Positions 1 to 12,088 of a stretch of 64,000 bases of DNA are shown piece after piece (positions within the stretch are counted from its first letter, which is position 1; each line of letters begins with the position of its first letter). The position numbers were made by a program, and so were the translations under genes. The stretch spans positions 1,545,001 to 1,609,000 of the forward strand of contig CAMQGK010000058.1 of assembly GCA_947000775.1 (NCBI GenBank). Direction: 5' to 3'. This stretch comes from Pterois miles (lineage: Eukaryota; Chordata; Actinopteri; Perciformes; Scorpaenidae). The notes beneath the pieces were generated by a model. It was given only the letters and a program-made list of their open reading frames with translations, searched no databases and was not told the origin of the DNA.

Positions 1-1398
1 TGGACTAAAATATGCTCTCCAGTGTGACCGAGGGCTGCTGGACTGAGCAGTTTGCTGCTTCATGTTCCACAATGCAAATGTACTGTGTGTCCACAGCATG
101 GTGGCTTCTGTTGGTAACTGTGATTTCTGTGCTGGTTTATAGATTTAATTAGTGAGCTGGCTGTTACATTTCCTGAGCCCAGCTGTACGTTGCTTAACCC
201 TGTGTTTAACTAAACAGGGCTGAGGTTGCCATGAGCTTCTTCTTGACTTTAACACTGCAGGCTACAGCGCTGTGACAGTGACACTGATAATAATCAACAC
301 CCAAACATTGTTATTGAATTATGGTAATTTAAAACAAGAGTTAATATCGGTGCAAACTGGAAAACATATTGGCCAAATACCAATATATCTGTGACGGGTC
401 AATATCAGCCAATAAAATCAGCTGACGGATAAATCTGTCGAGTCTATCTCCAACAGTAAAGAGCAGACCTGTTAAATGGAGAATGATGACTACACACATG
501 ATAGCGGTATATTATATATTATTATTACATCAGAAGTTGGTTATTCATTCCATATGCAGTATTATAAGTAGTAGAAGTGACAGTTAATCACAGCTGCCTG
601 CTCCACACATCAGGAGTATCAGCCGAGGCTTCGAGCTGCTGAAGAGCTCAACGCAGTAAAAGTCATAATGAGGTCCTGTTAAAAAAAGGATCATAGTCGC
701 ATATTTCCCACAACACTTCAAGAACGAAGCCAGGCTGAGTTACTGCTGGCTGCTAGGACAAAATATTCAGAATTAGGGATGTGCATTTTAAGCAAAAAGT
801 ACTATTCAATAATCACGAGGAACTAGTCGCTGAGGACTGTGAGGAGCTCTGGTTGTGTTTGACCAGCCCACCCTGACCATCTCTTCGTTCACTGTGATAT
901 CTAAAACTGATTTACGGACCAAACAGAGTATATAGACCAGCTTTTCCTGAACACCAGCACCGCCAACACCACTCTGCTATCTAACACACGGCTTGTGTTA
1001 TGGCTGCTGCACAGTGAAAGCTGCCGGTCTGCGGTGGAAGCTGAATGTGAGGCAGCAGCAGGAACCGTTCGGTTTGGATCAGCAGTAATTTAACACCGGG
1101 TCGACACAGGAGGTGTAGAACGAGCAGCGCGGTAGCAGAGCAGCAGCTACACCTATGCAGCATGAGGTCAGGGTGGAGGTCACCCGCCTTTTGGCAGACA
1201 CACATTTTAATGTTTCTACAGGACTCAGCGAGACACTCGCTAAAAGATGTTTAGACTCACCACATTTCAAAAGCCTGTAGACATCCTGTACTGTGAAGAT
1301 ACAGCATTTAATCATCTTTTTATTAAATATACAGTCTGGGACAGTGTGATCATACAGAGTCCCTCCTCCATGACCACACTGGCCTGTACTGTAGGGAA
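1..1398. other. Non-coding spacer with old dispersed-repeat fragments
   Basis: No convincing exon is visible. The short open frames around 981-1315 overlap each other on the minus strand and show no recognisable protein. A dispersed-repeat fragment lies at about 325-445 and is listed separately. The stretch ends where the 27-bp array begins. Confidence 0.6.
325..445. mobile_element. Fragment of a dispersed teleost repeat
   Basis: The stretch containing GGCCAAATACCAATATATC and later GGTCAATATCAGCCAATAAA resembles a degenerate interspersed repeat that I recall from many fish genomes, in which the syllable 'atatcggcc' recurs. No open frame or terminal repeat is visible, so I cannot assign a class. 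The identification rests on memory of the family and not on a search. Confidence 0.45.
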
Positions 1399-3572
1399 CA
1401 GTATACTGTATGGTGTACTATAGTTCAGTATACTGTATGGTGTAGTATAGTATAGTATACTGTATGGTGTAGTATAGTTCAGTATACTGTATGGTGTAGT
1501 ATAGTTCAGTATACTGTATGGTGTAGTATAGTACAGTATACTGTATGGTGTAGTATAGTATAGTATACTGTATGGTGTAGTATAGTTCAGTATACTGTAT
1601 GGTGTAGTATAGTACAGTATACTGTATGGTGTAGTATAGTTCAGTATACTGTATGGTGTAGTATAGTTCAGTATACTGTATGGTGTAGTATAGTTCAGTA
1701 TACTGTATGGTGTAGTATAGTTCAGTATACTGTATGGTGTAGTATAGTATAGTATACTGTATGGTGTAGTATAGTTCAGTATACTGTATGGTGTAGTATA
1801 GTATAGTATACTGTATGGTGTAGTATAGTATAGTATGCTGTATGGTGTAGTACAGTTCAGTATACTGTATGGTGTAGTATAGTATAGTATACTGTATGGT
1901 GTAGTATAGTTCAGTATACTGTATGGTGTAGTATAGTTCAGTATACTGTATGGTGTAGTATAGTATAGTATACTGTATGGTGTAGTATAGTATAGTATAG
2001 TATACTGTATGGTGTAGTATAGTTCAGTATACTGTATGGTGTAGTATAGTATAGTATAGTATAGTATACTGTATGGTGTAGTATAGTTCAGTATACTGTA
2101 TGGTGTAGTATAGTACAGTATACTGTATGGTGTAGTATAGTTCAGTATACTGTATGGTGTAGTATAGTATGGTATACTGTATGGTGTAGTATAGTTCAGT
2201 ATACTGTATGGTGAAGTATAGTACAGTATACTGTATGGTGTAGTATAGTACAGTATACTGTATGGTGTAGTATAGTTCAGTATACTGTATGGTGTAGTAT
2301 AGTACAGTATACTGTATGGTGTAGTATAGTTCAGTATACTGTATGGTGTAGTATAGTATAGTATACTGTATGGTGAAGTATAGTATAGTGTATGGTGTAG
2401 TATAGTTCAGTATACTGTATGGTGACGTATAGTACAGTATACTGTATGGTGAAGTATAGTACAGTATACTGTATGGTGACGTATAGTACAGTATACTGTA
2501 TGGTGAAGTATAGTACAGTATACTGTATGGTGTAGTATAGTTCAGTATACTGTATGGTGAAGTATAGTACAGTATACTGTATGGTGTAGTATAGTTCAGT
2601 ATACTGTATGGTGTAGTATAGTTCAGTATACTCTATGGTGTAGTATAGTTCAGTATACTGTATGGTGACGTATAGTACAGTATACTGTATGGTGAAGTAT
2701 AGTACAGTATACTGTATGGTGTAGTATAGTACAGTATACTGTATGGTGAAGTATAGTACAGTATACTGTATGGTGTAGTATAGTTCAATATACTGTATGG
2801 TGTAGTATAGTACAGTATACTGTATGGTGTAGTATAGTTCAGTATACTGTATGGTGAAGTATAGTACAGTATACTGTATGGTGTAGTATAGTTCAGTATA
2901 CTGTATGGTGAAGTATAGTACAGTATACTGTATGGTGTAGTATAGTTCAGTATACTGTATGGTGTAGTATAGTTCAGTATACTGTATGGTGAAGTATAGT
3001 ACAGTATACTGTATGGTGTAGTATAGTTCAGTATACTGTATGGTGTAGTATAGTTCAGTATACTGTATGGTGAAGTATAGTACAGTGTACTGTATGGTGT
3101 AGTATAGTTCAGTATACTGTATGGTGTAGTATAGTTCAGTATACTGTATGGTGAAGGATAGTATAGTATACTGTATGGTGTAGTATAGTTCAGTATACTG
3201 TATGGTGAAGTATAGTACAGTATGCTGTATGGTGTAGTATAGTTCAGTATACTGTATGGTGTAGTATAGTTCAGTATGCTGTATGGTGTAGTATAGTTCA
3301 GTATACTGTATGGTGTAGTATAGTTCAGTATGCTGTATGGTGTAGTATAGTTCAGTATACTGTATGGTGTAGTATAGTTCAGTATGCTGTATGGTGAAGT
3401 ATAGTACAGTATAATGTATGGTGAGGCATAGTATAGTATAGTATACTGTATGGTGAAGTATAGCATAGTATAGTATACTGTATGGTGAGGCATAGTATAG
3501 TATAGTATACTGTATGGTGAAGTATAGTATAGTATACTGTATGGTGAAGTATAGTATAGTTCAGTATACTGT
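1399..3572. repeat. 27-bp palindromic minisatellite, about 80 units
   Basis: A 27-bp unit is repeated about 80 times. Each unit contains GTATACTGTATGG, followed by a G-T-G-T/A-A-G-T-A-T-A-G segment and then TTCA, TACA or TATA. When the last tetranucleotide is TACA, the unit junction forms the 14-bp perfect palindrome TACAGTATACTGTA; the other variants keep a shorter palindrome around GTATAC. The 5' half is mostly of the 'gtgtag' type and the 3' half is enriched in 'gtgaag' and 'gtgacg'. Because 27 is a multiple of three, the minus strand has a 336-codon open frame of a 9-residue repeat (YTTPYSILN). I regard this as fortuitous. Confidence 0.97.
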
Positions 3573-3576
3573 ACAG

Positions 3577-3882
3577 CAGGGGTTGGGAAACTATGGCTCG
3601 CGAGCCAGATGTGGCTCTTTTGATGGCTGCGTCCGGCTCGCATCTAGGCGACGTCTGCTTTGTTTACCACTTCAACATCACGTAGAAAAGACCACTGGTC
3701 ACCGCAGGACTCGCTGCTCTCCGTTGTTTACTTCCTTGAATTGTGTCGCACTAAATAAACGTGTTTTCAGCGCGACGCCGTCAGCAGACACACAGCGGTG
3801 AGAAGGAGGCGACGCCGCTCGCCAGCAGGGGAGAGACCTGCTGGAAAGGCGGGAAAGTGGTAAACATACACGTCGTTGTGTC
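3577..3882 (+). mobile_element. hAT-like transposon terminus, truncated
   Basis: Just after the 27-bp array the sequence reads CAGGGGTTGGGAAACTATGG, then GCTCGCGAGCC and TGTGGCTCTTTTGATGG. This matches the terminal-inverted-repeat style of hAT DNA transposons (CAGGGGT... followed by GCGGCTC... and CTCTTT). No complementary right terminus is found before the tetranucleotide array starts at 3884, so this is a one-ended remnant or a MITE truncated by the array. The remaining roughly 240 bp is not recognisable coding sequence. The eight bases before the terminus, CTGTACAG, could be half of a target-site duplication, but the partner is absent. Confidence 0.6.
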
Positions 3883-3883
3883 A

Positions 3884-3932
<49 letters not shown>

Positions 3933-3967
3933 CCTATCTATCTATCTATCTGTCTATCTATCTACAG

Positions 3968-4008
<41 letters not shown>

Positions 4009-4101
4009 GTCTATCTATCTACAGTATCTATCTATCTATCTATCTATCTATCTACAGTATCTATCTATCTATCTATCTATCTATCTACAGTATCTATCTA
4101 C

Positions 4102-4140
<39 letters not shown>

Positions 4141-4211
4141 CCTATCTATCTATCTATCTGTCTATCTATCTACAGTATCTATCTATCTATCTATCTATCT
4201 ATCTACAGTAC

Positions 4212-4246
<35 letters not shown>

Positions 4247-4270
4247 CAGTATCTATCTATCTATCTACAG

Positions 4271-4304
<34 letters not shown>

Positions 4305-4356
4305 CAGTATCTATCTATCTATCTATCTACCTATCTATCTGTCTATCTATCTACAG

Positions 4357-4394
<38 letters not shown>

Positions 4395-4446
4395 CAGTAT
4401 CTATCTATCTATCTATCTACCTATCTATCTGTCTATCTATCTACAG

Positions 4447-4480
<34 letters not shown>

Positions 4481-4581
4481 CAGTATCTATCTATCTATCT
4501 ATCTACCTATCTATCTATCTATCTATCTACAGTATCTATCTATCTATCTATCTACCTATCTATCTGTCTATCTATCTACAG

Positions 4582-4627
<46 letters not shown>

Positions 4628-4684
4628 CAGTATCTATCTATCTATCCACAGTATCTATCTATCTATCTATCTATCTATCTACAG

Positions 4685-4722
<38 letters not shown>

Positions 4723-4746
4723 CAGTATCTATCTATCTATCTACAG

Positions 4747-4784
<38 letters not shown>

Positions 4785-4829
4785 CAGTATCTATCTATCT
4801 ATCTACAGTATCTATCTATCTATCTACAG

Positions 4830-4863
<34 letters not shown>

Positions 4864-4902
4864 CAGTATCTATCTATCTATCTATCTATCTATCTACAGT
4901 AC

Positions 4903-4941
<39 letters not shown>

Positions 4942-4950
4942 CAGTACCTG

Positions 4951-5001
<51 letters not shown>

Positions 5002-5046
5002 GTCTATCTATCTGTCTATCTATCTGTCTATCTATCTATCTATCTG

Positions 5047-5082
<36 letters not shown>
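3884..5082. repeat. GATA/TATC tetranucleotide array with CTACAGTATC punctuation
   Basis: About 1.2 kb of (CTAT)n, which is (GATA)n on the minus strand. It is broken at irregular intervals by a motif reading CTACAGTATC and by CTGT or CTAC substitutions. The interrupting motif recurs many times in the array, so this is a higher-order structure of tetranucleotide runs bounded by the same decamer. Forward frames stay open for more than 400 codons (YLSIYLSI...), which is a repeat artefact. GATA-rich arrays of this kind are known as Bkm-type repeats in vertebrates. Confidence 0.97.
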
Positions 5083-7803
5083 CCACAGCACAGTCCTCTA
5101 GATCATCTCACAGAGCTTATTAATTATTATTAATGAATTCATTCATTCTGTGACTGAGAGAAAATGTAGTTAAAAGTTTGAAGAAACCTTTTTGGAGCAT
5201 CTCTTTAGATGCAGACGTATTTTTCTAAATCAGTGCATCATCCTCTGATGATGCTGATGAAGAGCAAATTCAAGCATCCAAGGTAAATATGTGATCGTCA
5301 GAGGTGAAGATGTTGTCCGAGGTCGTCCACCATTCGTTAGTGTTCGACGAGTCCTCGCCACACCGCCTACAGTCCTCTCATTCTGCCTGACTGCAGGAGA
5401 AACGCCCGGCGCAGCAGAACCAATCAATCACTCATGTGGTTCAATGGCCAGAGTTGTACTTTCTAAATGAACGGTTATTGTCTCTGCCGACCTGTTGCTG
5501 ACGGTGAATGACGATGAGGAATAAAGTGAGCGTGTCGGTCATGAATTTGGGAGGGCCTCCAGTGCAGCTCCCAGGGGCCACGTATTGGTGGAGCAGCCAG
5601 CCGAGGCCAGAGAGATGTCTGTAGAGCTGAGAGACGAACACTGTTCATCCTGCGAGGAAGAGCGGGAACGTCTACAGCTGCCACAGCAGAGCCGCCACGT
5701 CACCACACAGGGGTAACTGATAACGGCGACGAGGCCGAATCCCGTTTGAACCTCCGTACTATACTACTACAGTAGTACTACTGACTGGGCCCACATGTAG
5801 CATGTAAACAGAATTTAAACAACATACAGTACACAAACGTTGTTGTAGTGGTTTGTACTAAATGTCCAGTCGGCATCAGACCAGTCTACCTCATCTGCTA
5901 TCCCACAATGCAAAGCACTGGAACGCTACAGGCTACGGCTGCAACAGCAGCAGCAGCAGACGGTTTTTACATGTTTTCCATTATCTCATCACTACATTCC
6001 CATTAAGGTGAGAGATTAATTGGGCTCACAGACCGCCATGAGCTGGCTGGTCTGGTCTCAGAGCAAGAGGCGTTTATTTCCCTGCAGATTGTTGAAATAT
6101 CACAACACACATGTCTGTTATAGAATTAATAAGAACTTGTGGTTATCTGCCTTTTTGGAGTTGAAAAGCTCCACCATCGCCGCTGGCTCGTCGGCCGGCC
6201 GGCCACGGAGCCGTTATCGTAGCCAGCCCTCGGACAACTTGCCGACCCTCTGTGGCCGTTCAGTCCACCTCCTGCTGTCCGACCTGTTGTCCTCAGGCAG
6301 CGCTCTGGCCCACGCTGCCCCACAGTCAATAGTCAGACAGATTTTTCCATCCTCTCTTTTCTGTGTTTGCCACATTCATGCAGAGCCTGAACTTCCTAAA
6401 TCTACCTCCAGCCTTTTCCATACTGCGCAGGAACCTGTAAATTGTTTAAAGGCTGGTGGATGCAGTGTCTCATGAACTACACTAAAAATATTCAAAGCTA
6501 AATATAAGTTGTATTTCTTGGTTTAAGAGCTTGTTGAAGGCTAAGTTTGACCTCGTATACGGCTAAATAAATCAGTGTAACAGCTTCATACTGCATGCTG
6601 CCTTCGTCAGTAGTATGAAGTAGACGGGTCTGACTACAGACTTCACTCACTGGGACACTGGACAACAGAAATGAGCCGTCGTTAATGTTATTAGTAATTT
6701 ATATGTTATTAGTAACACCTGTTCACCTGTGTTAATCCGCCTGCTCTGGATTACAGCACTTTTATTTTCAAATAAAGCCGTTTCTGATGTGGAGATGTCA
6801 GTGTGTGAGCAGTCAGCGTGTGAATGGGTAATGTGTCGACTCTTTCCACGCTGTCAGACGAGGCAGCGAGCTCTGCGTCCAGAGCTCCGCCCACCGATCC
6901 GCCTCCGTTCTGTCTCCGTCATTCTGCTGCTTTGGCTTCAAGGAGGTAAAAACTCATAATTGTAATGCCATGCCTCGAGGTCAAAACAACGAGCGGTTAC
7001 TTTGTGTTTGCTGCTAAGTGGCCTATTCCCAGGCAGCGTGACCTCAGCGCTGTTCACAGGTCTGCTGAGAGAAAACACTACTGGGCGCACTGCCTGCACT
7101 TCAGTCACATAATCCGCTTGGTGCTCAGCCAGAGCAGACATTTAGGGCAAATGTTGAGTCGGAGTGACAATGACACTGTGACACCGGCCATCCTAACCAG
7201 ATTCATTCTTTACAGTGGAGGCAGACATCGAGCTGAATGATTCGAACTCAAATCGTCTTCTGTGGAGGAAACATCACAGTGTGGATATTACAGCACACAC
7301 CTGTTGCATTATAAACTCAGCAGCTCTTAGATGACACCCAGCACAGCCAGCTGGTAAAAGGCTCATTAAGTCTCATTCACAAAGCACCTGACTGTAATGT
7401 AACTGTTAGGGAGGCGTCCATCCACCACTCAGTGGAGGACATTAAAACGGGCTGTGCAGCCCTCCGCGCTGACTGTAAGGTGTGTCGATCCTTACACCGA
7501 CTCCATCTCAAATTTAAAAGATGCTCTTGATGCAGCGACAGAAATAATATATCTTCTCCTGTAGCTTCTCCTGCCCCGTCAAGTCTCTGTAGCGTTACCT
7601 CAAGGTCACTTAAAGGTCATTAGGTGATTTTCATTGTCACCACTATATGAACAGGAGCAATAAACATAGAGACTGACAATGAATACTAACAATAATTTAT
7701 TTATTTATTCATTTATTGTTATTTAGTGAGTGAAACCCTGTGTTTAACAGGTCGTTGGGCTAAAGACAACGCCAGTATTTATTATCAGGCTGATCACAGG
7801 AGT
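5083..7803. other. Unique non-coding DNA between arrays
   Basis: No recognisable gene is present. The longest open frame (6020-6475, plus strand, 151 codons) shows no family resemblance, no obvious promoter and no flanking splice sites, and I reject it. A 49-nt segment at 5234-5282 has good splice-site context and is discussed as a finding. A short (CAG)n run occurs near 5946-5960. Confidence 0.55.
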
Positions 7804-7833
7804 TAGTAGTAGTAGTAGTAGTAGTAGTAGTAG
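7804..7833. repeat. (AGT)n microsatellite
   Basis: Ten uninterrupted AGT trinucleotides. The same trinucleotide makes up the variable tail of the composite array that begins 110 bp downstream, so this may be a related seed or outlier. Confidence 0.95.
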
Positions 7834-7852
7834 ATCTCTAGTTGTGGCTATA

Positions 7853-7894
7853 AAGAAGAAGAAGAAGAAGAAGAAGAAGAAGAAGAAGAAGAAG
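7853..7894. repeat. (AAG)n microsatellite
   Basis: About 14 AAG trinucleotides running directly into the dispersed element at 7895. Other copies of that element in this window carry a (GATAAGAT)n run in the same place. Confidence 0.95.
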
Positions 7895-7938
7895 ATCCTT
7901 TATTAGTCTCACGAGGGGAAATTCAATTTTCAAAAAGT
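7895..7938 (+). mobile_element. Short dispersed element, copy 1
   Basis: Reads ATCCTTTATTAGTCTCACGA and continues with GGGGAAATTCAATTTTC. The same CCTTTATTAnTCCC...GGGGAAATTC core occurs at 12255, 26066, 51827 and 62203, normally attached to a GATAAGAT run. I recall it as a very common teleost tail sequence, probably the end of a retroelement, but cannot name the family. It sits six bases before the composite array. Confidence 0.75.
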
Positions 7939-7943
7939 CTCAT

Positions 7944-8150
7944 GAGGCTGTGATTATCCTAGAGGTAGTAGTAGTAGTAGTAGTAGTAGTAGAGGCTGTG
8001 ATTATCCTAGAGGTAGTAGTAGTAGTAGTAGTAGTAGTAGAGGCTGTGATTATCCTAGAGGTAGTAGTAGTAATAGTAGTAGTAGTAGTAGAGGCTGTGA
8101 TTATCCTAGAGGTAGTAGTAGTAGTAGTAGAGGCTGTGATTATCCTAGAG

Positions 8151-8184
<34 letters not shown>

Positions 8185-8429
8185 AGGATGTGATTATCCT
8201 AGAGGTAGTAGTAATAGTAGTAGTAGTAGTAGAGGCTGTGATTATCCTAGAGGTAGTAGTAATAGTAGTAGTAGTAGTAGAGGCTGTGATTATCCTAGAG
8301 GTAGTAGTAGTAGTAGTAGAGGCTGTGATTATCCTAGAGGTAGTAGTAGTAGTAGTAGTAGTAGTAGAGGCTGTGATTATCCTAGAGGTAGTAGTAGTAG
8401 TAGTAGTAGAGGCTGTGATTATCCTAGAG

Positions 8430-8463
<34 letters not shown>

Positions 8464-8488
8464 AGGCTGTGATTATCCTAGAGGTAGC

Positions 8489-8523
<35 letters not shown>

Positions 8524-8723
8524 AGGCTGTGATTATCCTAGAGGTAGTAGTAGTAGTAGTAGAGGCTGTGATTATCCTAGAGGTAGTAGTAGTAGTAGTA
8601 GTAGTAGTAGAGGCTGTGATTATCCTAGAGGTAGTAGTAGCAGTAGTAGTAGTAGTAGTAGTAGAGGCTGTGATTATCCTAGAGGTAGTAGTAGTAGTAG
8701 TAGAGGCTGTGATTATCCTAGAG

Positions 8724-8757
<34 letters not shown>

Positions 8758-8777
8758 AGGCTGTGATTATCCTAGAG

Positions 8778-8811
<34 letters not shown>

Positions 8812-8933
8812 AGGCTGTGATTATCCTAGAGATAGTAGTAATAGTAGTAGTAGTAGTAGTAGTAGAGGCTGTGATTATCCTAGAGGTAGTAGTAGTAGCA
8901 GTAGTAGTAGTAGAGGCTGTGATTATCCTAGAG

Positions 8934-8967
<34 letters not shown>

Positions 8968-9026
8968 AGGCTGTGATTATCCTAGAGGTAGTAGTAGTAG
9001 TACTAGAGGCTGTGATTATCCTAGAG

Positions 9027-9069
<43 letters not shown>

Positions 9070-9227
9070 AGGCTGTGATTATCCTAGAGGTAGTAGTAGT
9101 AGTAGTAGTAGTAGTAGAGGCTGTGATTATCCTAGAGGTAGTAGTAGTAGTAGTAGTAGTATTAGAGGCTGTGATTATCCTCGAGGTAGTAGTAGTAGTA
9201 GTAGTAGAGGCTGTGATTATCCTAGAG

Positions 9228-9264
<37 letters not shown>

Positions 9265-9332
9265 AGGCTGTGATTATCCTAGAGGTAGTAGTAGTAGTAG
9301 TAGTAGTAGTAGAGGCTGTGATTATCCTAGAG

Positions 9333-9369
<37 letters not shown>

Positions 9370-9389
9370 AGGCTGTGATTATCCTAGAG

Positions 9390-9429
<40 letters not shown>

Positions 9430-9449
9430 AGGCTGTGATTATCCTAGAG

Positions 9450-9486
<37 letters not shown>

Positions 9487-10077
9487 AGGCTGTGATTATC
9501 CTCGAGGTAGTAGTAGTAGTAGTAGTAGAGGCTGTGATTATCCTAGAGGTAGTAGTAGTAGTAGTAGCAGTAGCAGTAGTAGTATTAGTAGTAGTAGTAG
9601 TAGTAGTAGTAGAGGCTGTGATTATCCTAGAGGTAGTAGTAGTAGTAGTAGCAGTAGCAGTAGTAGTAGTAGTAGTAGTAGTAGTAGAGGCTGTGATTAT
9701 CCTAGAGGTAGTAGTAGTAGTAGTAGTAGTAGTAGAGGCTGATTATCCTAGAGGTAGTAGTAGTAGTAGTAGTAGTAGAGGCTGTGATTATCCTAGAGGT
9801 AGTAGTAGTAGTAGTAGTAGAGGCTGTGATTATCTTAGAGGTAGTAGTAGTAGTAGTAGTAGTAGTACTAGTAGAGGCTGTGATTATCCTCGAGGTAGTA
9901 GTAGTAGTAGTAGTAGAGGCTGTGATTATCCTAGAGGTGGTAGTAGTAGTAGTAGTAGTAGAGGCTGTGATTATCCTAGAGGTAATAGTAGTAGTAGTAG
10001 TAGTAGTAGAGGCTGTGATTATCCTAGAGGTAGTAGTAGTAGTAGTAGTAGTAGTAGAGGCTGTGATTATCCTAGAG

Positions 10078-10111
<34 letters not shown>

Positions 10112-10131
10112 AGGCTGTGATTATCCTAGAG

Positions 10132-10165
<34 letters not shown>

Positions 10166-10362
10166 AGGCTGTGATTATCCTCGAGGTAGTAGTAGTAGTA
10201 GTAGTAGTAGAGGCTGTGATTATCCTCGAGGTAGTAGTAGTAGTAGTAGTAGAGGCTGTGATTATCCTAGAGGTAGTAGTAGTAGTAGTAGTAGAGGCTG
10301 TGATTATCCTAGAGGTAGTAGTAGTAGCAGTAGTAGTAGTAGAGGCTGTGATTATCCTAGAG

Positions 10363-10396
<34 letters not shown>

Positions 10397-10599
10397 AGGC
10401 TGTGATTATCCTAGAGGTAGTAGTAGTAGTAGTAGTAGAGGCTGTGATTATCCTAGAGGTGGTAGTAGTAGTAGTAGTAGTAGAGGCTGTGATTATCCTA
10501 GAGGTAATAGTAGTAGTAGTAGTAGTAGTAGAGGCTGTGATTATCCTAGAGGTAGTAGTAGTAGTAGTAGTAGTAGTAGAGGCTGTGATTATCCTAGAG

Positions 10600-10633
<34 letters not shown>

Positions 10634-10653
10634 AGGCTGTGATTATCCTAGAG

Positions 10654-10687
<34 letters not shown>

Positions 10688-10884
10688 AGGCTGTGATTAT
10701 CCTCGAGGTAGTAGTAGTAGTAGTAGTAGTAGAGGCTGTGATTATCCTCGAGGTAGTAGTAGTAGTAGTAGTAGAGGCTGTGATTATCCTAGAGGTAGTA
10801 GTAGTAGTAGTAGTAGAGGCTGTGATTATCCTAGAGGTAGTAGTAGTAGCAGTAGTAGTAGTAGAGGCTGTGATTATCCTAGAG

Positions 10885-10915
<31 letters not shown>

Positions 10916-10935
10916 AGGCTGTGATTATCCTAGAG

Positions 10936-10969
<34 letters not shown>

Positions 10970-11085
10970 AGGCTGTTATTACCCTAGAGGTAGCAGTAGT
11001 AGTAGTAGTAGTAGTAGAGGCTGTTATTACCCTAGAGGTAGTAGTAGTAGTAGTAGTAGTAGTAGAGGCTGTTATTACCCTAGAG

Positions 11086-11122
<37 letters not shown>

Positions 11123-11181
11123 AGGCTGTTATTACCCTAGAGGTAGTAGTAGTAGTAGTAGAGGCTGTGATTATCCTAGAG

Positions 11182-11212
<31 letters not shown>

Positions 11213-11430
11213 ATGCTGTGATTATCCTAGAGGTAGCAGTAGTAGTAGTAGTAGTAGTAGTAGTAGAGGCTGTGATTATCCTAGAGGTAGTAGTAGTAGT
11301 AGTAGTAGTAGTAGAGGCTGTGATTATCCTAGAGGTAGTAGTAGTAGTAGTAGTAGTAGTAGAGGCTGTGATTATCCTACAGGTAGGAGTAGTAGTAGTA
11401 GTAGTAGTAGAGGCTGTGATTATCCTAGAG

Positions 11431-11461
<31 letters not shown>

Positions 11462-11526
11462 AGGCTGTGATTATCCTAGAGGTAGTAGTAGTAGTAGTAG
11501 TAGTAGAGGCTGTGATTATCCTACAG

Positions 11527-11563
<37 letters not shown>

Positions 11564-11646
11564 AGGCTGTGATTATCCTGGAGGTAGTAGTAGTAGCAGT
11601 AGTAGTAGTAGTAGTAGTAGTAGTAGAGGCTGTGATTATCCTAGAG

Positions 11647-11677
<31 letters not shown>

Positions 11678-11946
11678 AGGCTGTGATTATCCGAGAGGTA
11701 GTAGTAGTAGTAGTAGTAGTAGTAGAGGATGTGATTATCCTAGAGGTAGTAGTAGTAGCAGTAGTAGTAGTAGAGGCTGTGATTATCCTAGAGGTAGTAG
11801 TAGTAGTAGTAGCAGTAGCAGTAGTAGTATTAGTAGTAGTAGTAGTAGTAGTAGAGGCTGTGATTATCCTAGAGGTAGTAGTAGTAGTAGTAGCAGTAGC
11901 AGTAGTAGTAGTAGTAGTAGTAGTAGAGGCTGTTATTACTCTAGAG

Positions 11947-11989
<43 letters not shown>

Positions 11990-12088
11990 AGGCTGTTATT
12001 ACCCTAGAGGTAGTAGTAGTAGTAGTAGTAGTAGTAGAGGCTGTTATTACTCTAGAGGTAGTAGTAGTAGTAGAAGTAGTAGTAGTAG
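7944..12088. repeat. Composite minisatellite: GGCTGTGATTATCCTAGAGG plus (TAG)n
   Basis: Several dozen units, each a conserved core of GGCTGTGATTATCCTAGAGG followed by a (TAG)n run of roughly 5 to 15 trinucleotides. Scattered variants include AAT, CAG, ATT and CTAG within the runs, CCTCGAGG or CCTACAGG in the core, and from about 10970 a GGCTGTTATTACCC core. Blocks have been duplicated: 9885-10406 and 10407-10928 repeat the same order of run lengths and variants at a 522-bp offset. A second block (about 9541-9690) recurs near 11786-11932. Two forward frames are open for 1,395 and 801 codons (poly-Val with VIILE, or poly-Ser with RGCDYPRG); I treat these as artefacts. Confidence 0.97.

Noticed and set aside
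6020..6475. A 151-codon plus-strand open frame in unique DNA
   Set aside because: No recognisable domain, promoter, polyadenylation context or splice sites. A frame of this length is expected by chance in this amount of sequence.
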